Notes under the pieces: model-generated
What the model saw: the letters and a program-made list of their open reading frames with translations, nothing else
The model's database searches: none
Told to the model about the DNA's origin: nothing
Position numbers and translations under genes: made by a program
Assembly (NCBI GenBank): GCA_963691655.1
Contig: OY829328.1
Span: forward strand, 87,238,400 to 87,302,399
Reading direction: 5' to 3'
DNA from: Toxonevra muliebris
Lineage: Eukaryota > Arthropoda > Insecta > Diptera > Pallopteridae
DNA: 64,000 nt
Part shown: one piece after another, positions 57,725 to 64,000 of the stretch
Layout of the letters: every line of letters begins with the position of its first letter
Numbering within the stretch: position 1 is the first letter of the stretch

Positions 57725-57801
57725 TACATAAAAAAATTTAGCGGTTTTTTCTTCATTTTAGCGGATTTTGAAAAACAAAAGTTGGCCACACTGCTAACAA
57801 A

Positions 57802-58850
57802 TCAGATACGTATTTATCTATGTCAATTAAAAAAAATATGTTGAAACTAATAGCATTCTCTTTTAGAAAAGCTATTGCTATACTCTTTGAATCGGGATTG
57901 ATTAACTTTAATGATTTTCAAAGAGAAAAATTTAAGGCATTTACACAACAGACTGTGTGAATCTTCAAATGAAAATTCAGAGTTTTTAATGCTTCGGTGT
58001 TTCACGTTTCTCCATTCACAAAATTTAACTTAAACGTTTTATTATAAAGTTTCTAAAAAGAAACGTAAACTCTTTTTAAAAATGGGGCACGTTTACCACA
58101 TTTAATAAGAATTCAAAAAAAAAACAGAAACAAAACTCGAAAAACCATTTCGTTTTTATATTTGTATTTACTTTAACTTTAACTTAAATCCAAAGAATGT
58201 TGCTGTCGTTGATTATATTGAAATGACGTAAAAATCTAAATGGACTGACATAAATAACGTCAAAGTCATGTTTTTGCGCTATATTGCAAATAATCGACAA
58301 GCTAAAAAGGAACAACAACAAAAAAAAAGTAAAATATAAAAGAACATTTTAAAAAACGATCGAACAAGAATGAAAGAAATAACGAGAACAAAACAAACAA
58401 AAAAAAAAAAAAATAAAGAAAAGAAAAACAAAATGAAACAAAATCGATTTAGCTACGGATTTTTTCTTGTTGCTGATATTTTGCTGTTGCTGCCTAATGC
58501 TGTTGTTGAACAACATGATTTTGTTGTAAGCATGCGCGCACACTCAACAATATAATTTTTGTTGTTGTTGCAACAAACGTGAATATGTACAACGTATTGC
58601 TGCAACACGACGATGACGACGTAAAGTTGGTGGTGCTCTGGTGAATGATAATGATGTCGGCGATCGATGCTGATCGGTGATGATCATGATGTTGGTCGAT
58701 GATTATCCTCGTCATTAATGATACCAATTTCGTGAAGTTTTCAATTGGGATGGTAATGAAGCTTTGGTGAATCGACACTTATTTTGTAGTCAAAGTGAGT
58801 GACGGTGAATGAGTTTGTGACTGGATCGGTAAAAATTGAAGCAATTAGTA
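57802..58850. other. Non-coding, nothing recognised
   Basis: Poly-A-rich 58300-58440 and a GTTGTTG-rich patch at 58480-58620; short ORFs only. Confidence 0.5.
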
Positions 58851-58874
58851 TCTTAAACAATATTGAATGGCTCA

Positions 58875-59160
58875 GAATAGGTGATTGAATCAAAGTGTGT
58901 CTGAATCAAACAGTAACTGAATCATTGAGTGATTGAATCAGTGAGTAACTCCGCCAGAGTCCGACTGAATCAATCAGTGACTGAATCAAAATCGAACTGA
59001 TTGAATCAGTCAGTGTTTGAATCAAAGAGTTACTCATCCAATTAGTGATTGAAATAGTAAGTATATGAATCAGTGAGAGTCTGAATCAGTGAATGAATCT
59101 ATGAGTGAGTAAATCAATGACTTATTGACTAAATCAATATGAGATTGACTGAATCAGCGA
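58875..59160 (+). repeat. Degenerate TGAATCA/GTGAGT repeat cluster
   Basis: About eleven copies of GAATCA, mostly as CTGAATCA or TTGAATCA followed by AGTGAGT-type sequence, at spacings of roughly 10-40 bp. It resembles an eroded short tandem repeat. Confidence 0.8.
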
Positions 59161-60327
59161 ACGAAAAAAGTATGATAGATATGAAAATGAGAAGAAAATA
59201 ATAACTGAATATAACATACTAAAGAACTGAGTACAGCTTACTAAGGAACTGAATTGTCATCGTTGTTGTTATGGTCGTCTTACTATTTGCGGCTTGTCAC
59301 CATCATCATCATGATCAATAGCAGCAGCGTTAGTGAGCGGACACCGAAGACGATCACAATGGACATTATTAGATACTGCAATTCTGCAAACATAAACATA
59401 TATGTATGTATGATAGAAGCAGCGCATGCGGACAAATGCTCGCAAAATTGACAGTTAGTTTGGCCCAGAAAACAAACGAATAAAAAGGTAACAAACGCTT
59501 CAACAAACAGCTAACAGAAGGAACAATTCTATATTAGTTCATGGAGTAAAGCAACAAATGCGACAATTTAAAGTCAGCCGGCAGTCGCCAGTCGCCGTTC
59601 GAGCAATGGCCAACAGAAACGTATGTTGTTTGGCTTCATTTGCTAGAGTAAGTAGAAGAAAAAAGAAGAGATATAATTCTTTCATTTCAATTTTCATTGA
59701 ACATTTGTTAGTTGCTGATGTTGTTGTTGTTGATGATGTGCCGATTGCCAGCACGAAACATTGATTGTAATTTGCAATCATTTTTTTGTTTGTATGTTTT
59801 TTTTTGCAATTCGATGCAGCTGTCTCTATGTACGCATTACTATATTTTTTATTATCTACATTGCATTTGCTGAGCTTAGTTCATTATTTTTTTTATTGCT
59901 TTTATTGAATTGATTTTTTTTTATTTTTGCTTGAAATTTTATTTTTAATTAAAACTCAATAGAAATTAGGTGCGCTTGCGCTTTTTTTATGCTTCTTTCA
60001 ATTTCAAATAGCAGCAGCAATATACCATATAATTAGGTTTTGGGAACTTTTAGCATTTTTTAATAGCGAAATGCATTTGTAGAAGAAGATGAGAGTTTAT
60101 TTGGAGAAAGTAAGTTTCCATTATTTTATGCATTTGTTGGATTGGGCTAAAAATCAAACTCTTTATCACAGCATGCACAGCAGCATGTTGGTGGTCTTGG
60201 AGAATCTTTTCAAACTTTCACAGGTTCCTCTTGCTTAGCTAATCAGGAGTAACCCTTTACTTGTAATTACTAAATTTATCAATTATTTCAGAAGAAGTGT
60301 AGAAGATCTCATAAAATCGCACAACCT
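59161..60327. other. Non-coding, nothing recognised
   Basis: Short ORFs (for example 59254-59451, 59558-59764) have no domain, splice pattern or codon signal that I can support. Confidence 0.5.
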
Positions 60328-60930
60328 TAACCCTCATCGCTCCCCTGTATCCAATATGATAAAATTTCAATATATTCAATCAAATATCTTTTATAGTTAT
60401 TATCCGATTCAAATAAAAAGAGGGCTCAAGAGGGTGGTTAATTTTGAGGAGGAATAAAACGCTATATAAAACAAGTAGTTGTAATAGATGTGCGACACTG
60501 TACAAAAAAAGTTACAAATCGGTCCCTGTGTATCCAATATGATACATATATGCATATTTATGGAAATCGTGAAGAAAGTAATTTTTCATCAGCATCAGAT
60601 GATGAAGATTTCGATTTTAATCTAAATACAAGCAGTTTAGAAGAAGAAAGCATGAGAAAGACAAGTGACATTGAAAATTTATAGCAAAATATCCGAGTTG
60701 AAATGGTTGCTGACCCAAGCACTGCGTATTTATCAAAGGATGAAATAGTTCAATATTTTTATGAGCCAATTGGTAAAGCCAATAATTGAAAGTCATTCTA
60801 AAATGCCTACATCAACGCGCGCTCGAAAAATTGTTGAAAATATAAGGCTGGGTTCGAATCTTAATCTACAGCATTTGGAACCAAGACGAAAAACAGGTCG
60901 TTGTTTCATGTTTCATATGTACATGACGAC
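60328..60930 (+). mobile_element. Left part of a piggyBac-type element
   Basis: TTAA at 60328-60331 is followed by CCCTCATCGCTCCCCTGTAT. The block CTGTATCCAATATGATA is repeated at about 60346 and 60526, an arrangement like the repeated palindromes in the 53031 element. An N-terminal transposase remnant (60490-60684, acidic SSASDDEDFDFNLNTSSLEE) is followed by a C-terminal-like HLEPRRKTGRC. This suggests the catalytic core was deleted. The SINE at 60926 interrupts it, and no right end was found. Confidence 0.6.
60490..60684 (+). pseudogene. N-terminal remnant of piggyBac-type transposase
   Basis: 64 codons with an acidic Ser/Asp/Glu-rich stretch typical of the disordered N-terminus of piggyBac transposases, ending in a stop at 60682-60684. 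No DDE motif follows. Assignment rests on context (TTAA end, C-terminal-like Cys remnant). Confidence 0.45.
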
Positions 60931-61226
60931 CTAGATAGTGTAGTGGTAGTGCACTAGACTTTCATCCGAGAGGTTAGGGTTCGATTCCCGTCTTGGTCTG
61001 TTAGTTAATTCTTATAACCTTCTTATATTCTCTATCGATATGAAGTCTATGAGAATTATAAGAAAGAATACATCTTGGTAGGAAATGGCAAGACCAAACC
61101 AGCAATGTGATAAAAAATTGCCACACCGCTGTTCGGAATAGGCGTTAAACTGTAGGTCCAACTATGTGGTATCACAATCGGCCGTTCAGGCCTAAGCGTG
61201 TCTCTAGATAGCCATCGCAACCCACC
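60926..61226 (+). mobile_element. Full-length tRNA-derived SINE with 12-bp target duplication
   Basis: The 301-bp element is flanked by exact copies of CATATGTACATG (60914-60925, 61227-61238). The head (60928-60998) is tRNA-Glu-like, with an A box TAGTGTAGTGG and a B box GGTTCGATTCC at 60978-60988. The anticodon position reads TTC in CTTTCAT. Acceptor and anticodon stems have mismatches, so it is a SINE head and not a working tRNA. The tail has GGCCGTTCAGGCCTAAGCGT and GCCATCGCAACC, seen also near 2686 and 24608. Confidence 0.92.
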
Positions 61227-61238
61227 CATATGTACATG

Positions 61239-62039
61239 TAAAAACTATCAAAATATACACTCATATCGCGGCATCCACATAATCGAAATAATATGCTAAA
61301 ACACTTCACTATTCATTTTTCATTTATTTTCATTCTAATTTTTCATAAAAAAAACATTAAAAATGTGAATTGATCTTGAATAATAAACATAATAACTATG
61401 CAAATAGTTCTACTCACTATATAGGGTGATTCTCTATGTCTAGTATAATTGCACGATAGCACGAAATGCAAAAATATTATACTAAATTATACTACGATTC
61501 GAGAGCGCACATTAACGTAGAACTGTAATATATAAGAAAATGTAAACACAGAGAGTGAGAGAGAGGCACACAGTTGCATTTAATATACTACACTTCATTG
61601 CATTGAATATATACATGGGTACAGTGCTGCCGAAGGTATTCCGATTGGAGTATTCGTATTCCGCTCAAATCTCAATCCTCCTGTCCTCCCCAATCGGAAA
61701 AAATCCTCCTATTTCATATTCTTGAATTTTTGGGTTGTATTCTTGAATTTTTGGTTGTAAACGTAAATCAAACTAAATGTGTTCTGTTGGGTTATTTTAG
61801 TTTCTGTCTGTGAAATATTTTATTACTATGGATAGTTCTACTTTATTTATGGCTGGATTACTGTAAAAAATTCAAAACTTCGTGTTCCATTTCCAGAAGG
61901 TTTTGCTTGGCTTTGTGTTAGTGCTTGTAATTTTTGACAATTGAAATCAATAGTAGAAAAACCGCGAAAAAGTAAGTTTGCATATTTAATAAATATCAAT
62001 AAATTAGTAATGAATTTATATATATATTAGATTTGGAAC
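61239..62039 (+). other. Possible hAT left end and non-coding sequence
   Basis: At 61622 CAGTGCTGCCGAAGG has the look of a hAT terminus and lies upstream of a hAT-like coding remnant, but no matching right end was found. GATTGGAG and CCTCCTGTCCTCC blocks lie between. Otherwise featureless. Confidence 0.3.
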
Positions 62040-62380
62040 TGAAAGAATTTTGGTGTGAAATTTTCCGTTTAAAGAATGCTTTAAAAGAAAAAATTCAAAA
62101 CTGGAAAAATTTATTGGTGCAATTTTAAGTTTTCCACATAGCAGTGCAGCGGCAAATAGAATTTTTTCTCAATTGAATCTAATAAAAAACAAAAAACCAA
62201 ATCGCTTCCTGACTGCAACTGTTAATGCAGTAATGGTTGGTAAGAAAAGCTACACCTCTTGCAATAAATCGGGTTAACCGGTCCAAAGTTGGAACACGGT
62301 CGAAATTGTAAGACAGACTAGAGGCGGCTGCAGTATGCCAATATGAGGAAGAAAAAGGACCAAACAACTGGTGATGAGAA
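62040..62380 (+). pseudogene. hAT transposase C-terminal (dimerisation) remnant
   Basis: At 62131-62245 the frame reads FPHSSAAANRIFSQLNLIKN, KKPNRFLTATVNAVM. This matches the hAT dimerisation domain pattern of small Ser/Ala residues, then R-I-F-S, then a K/N-rich helix. Upstream and downstream frames are broken. It is likely part of the element whose left end is near 61622. Confidence 0.65.
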
Positions 62381-64000
62381 ATTAATATTATTTACTAGTA
62401 TATCAGTGTCGTGACCTACTAAAATAGCAATGAAAAGTTTTCTTTAAAAATTTAAAAAAAAAATTTAAATTTCAAAATTCTCTCTGCGCTACAAAACAAA
62501 GTATTCCAGAAAATAATAAAAAAAAAACCCAAAAATAAAGGTAAATTTTATTTGGTCGTAATTTATGCTATATTTCCTACACCTCTAGGGAAGAGAGAGA
62601 GAGAAAGAGAGAAGGAGAGAGGTCGACGCTTATTGTAGTTAATTTGGGAACGTGCCACTGGCACGCAACATACAAAAAAGGAAAAAATTTAATACATACG
62701 GTGCATATTTTCCAAGAGAGAGGGTGAAAGAGAGGGAAAATTGTATTTTTTGCACCTTATTTCCTTTAGCAGGATACATGCACACAAGCGAGCCATGGCC
62801 TGAAGTAACAATTGTTTCAAAAGTTTTCTTTTTTTTTATTGTTTGTTTGCAATGGTATGATGCAATTGTGTGTAGGTGCACACACATACACACACACATG
62901 GATGCATGCCGTGCAGATCAGGTATGCAAGCTCCATATTTTGTGTTGCTGCTGCTGCTGCAATAAAGTAACAATAATGGCAAAAGTTGACACTTTTTTTT
63001 TGTGCAACACTCAAACAACATATGTACGCACTTACGTTACGGAAATTGGTGTTTATTGTTGACAATGTTGTAGGAATATTGCAAACGACAACAAAAAGAA
63101 ATTACCAAAAACAAAAACAAGAACAACACTAAAGTGAATTGTAAAAAATTCATTGTATTTGAAATGTAAAGATATTTTTCAAATTATATGAAAATTATTT
63201 ATTACTTGCCTAAAAAAATAATGAAATTCACACTCGCATATCATACGTATTTCAAGTCAGTAAATTTGTCTAGGCCTTAATCATGTCAACAACCCTTAAA
63301 GTATGCAATTGAAAATGCCGACTTGCATATTGCCACAATCCACAATATTTATGGATACACTATACCTAGGTATAAATCGAGAGCTTCTACTTTTCACTGC
63401 ATAATTCTACACTCAAAAACGCTTATTGCCTAAAAGTATGCAACATGACAGCTGTTGTTAATAAGGAGAAAGGGAATAATAAATGAATTAAAAGTATAGC
63501 AGAATATAGCACCAAAAAAAAAAAACAACAAAATGAATGGTAATGCAAGGAAATAAATAGAATACAAATGTGAAACAATATTAATGTCAACGGATGTACA
63601 TTTTTGACTAAGAAGGGTATGTATGTAGCTCACCCTCAGAGGGAGCCTGCGGGCGGGGGTGTATACAAGTTAAAGTCTCTGACCGCCATATCTGTGTGTG
63701 TGTTTGTGTATGGAAAAAGTCATTAAATTGAGCAACAAAGTATGGGGGGAACGTTTGTTGACGGGAAAAGGGGGTTTGGGGAAGAGGTCGCCTATGGTCT
63801 GACATTCACTTTGAATTGTGTATCTCATATAAAGATTCAGAAGTGCAGAAATGTTTGAAATGCTTTATGCTACTCCATGTAGGTTTTCATAATTAATTTA
63901 TGGGTAATTAATGTTATGAACATTTTTTTTCTCTTCTCTTCTCCAATTAAGGGTTGATTTGCTATAAAAAGGCAAATAAATGACATGCAAGTAAGTACAA
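62381..64000. other. Non-coding, nothing recognised
   Basis: GA repeats at about 62596-62622, CA repeats at 62880-62900 and CTG repeats near 62946-62960. On the minus strand 63600-63800 is GC-richer; an upstream Prosap exon could exist there but none can be supported. Confidence 0.45.

Larger units (their letters stand above)
56527..57793 (+). mobile_element. hAT-type element with perfect 8-bp target duplication
   Basis: TIRs CAGTGTGGCCAAC (56527) and GTTGGCCACACTG (to 57793) are exact inverses. The 8-base target CTAACAAA is present exactly on both sides (56519-56526, 57794-57801). Without the pogo-like insert at 57075-57724 the element is about 615 bp and non-autonomous. A short frame near 56855-56925 with an acidic EEADSNEENIDFDID run may be a transposase tail. 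Confidence 0.93.

Noticed and set aside
60928..60998. Functional tRNA-Glu gene
   Set aside because: Acceptor, anticodon and T stems contain mismatches and the unit is the head of a SINE bounded by a target duplication.
63608..63805. Missing N-terminal exon of Prosap
   Set aside because: GC-richer and on the right strand, but the peptide does not resemble the Shank N-terminal module and the splice sites are not convincing.

Overview
The window is eukaryotic and most likely from a higher dipteran, possibly a tephritid-type fruit fly. The bases for this are GT..AG introns, very AT-rich intergenic DNA, CAA/CAG-rich coding repeats, and two genes whose decoded exons closely resemble insect NSL3/Rcd1 and Shank/Prosap. 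The species call is inference. There are two protein-coding genes in convergent (tail-to-tail) orientation. They are separated by about 13 kb of transposon-rich DNA and surrounded by transposon-rich introns.

Gene 1 (+ strand, 8258-14252) is the homologue of NSL3 (KANSL3; fly Rcd1), a subunit of the MOF-containing non-specific-lethal chromatin complex. I could chain ten coding exons with matching splice phases (1329 codons; 1179 if the low-complexity exon 2 is skipped). It has an alpha/beta-hydrolase-like core and a long Thr/Ser/Gln/Gly-rich tail.

Gene 2 (- strand, 41848 down to 27323) is the single insect Shank (Prosap), the postsynaptic scaffold. Ten exons (1868 codons plus stop) encode the end of the N-terminal FERM-like region, ankyrin repeats, SH3, PDZ and a very long poly-Gln/Pro-rich tail. 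The start of the gene was not found to the right of 41848 and may lie beyond the window. No SAM domain is visible. The right-hand 22 kb is therefore probably the first intron or upstream region of Prosap.

The rest is a rich collection of mobile DNA. It includes a complete maT-type (DD37D) Tc1/mariner element with an open transposase (16790-18082), an internally deleted mariner (48679-49535), a decayed RTE-like LINE (about 22980-24400) and a LINE tail (7367-7510). There are several TTAA-flanked piggyBac-type elements and MITEs (15089, 21088-21217, 50265-50803, 53031-54874, 57153-57428, 60332), several foldback/TIR elements, and a full-length tRNA-derived SINE with a 12-bp target duplication (60926-61226). 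The most striking structure is a hAT element with a perfect 8-bp duplication that contains a pogo-like element, which itself contains a TTAA element (56527-57793). A 1.2-kb CT-only minisatellite (43940-45110) creates a spurious 456-codon ORF. No CRISPR, rRNA or functional tRNA gene was seen.
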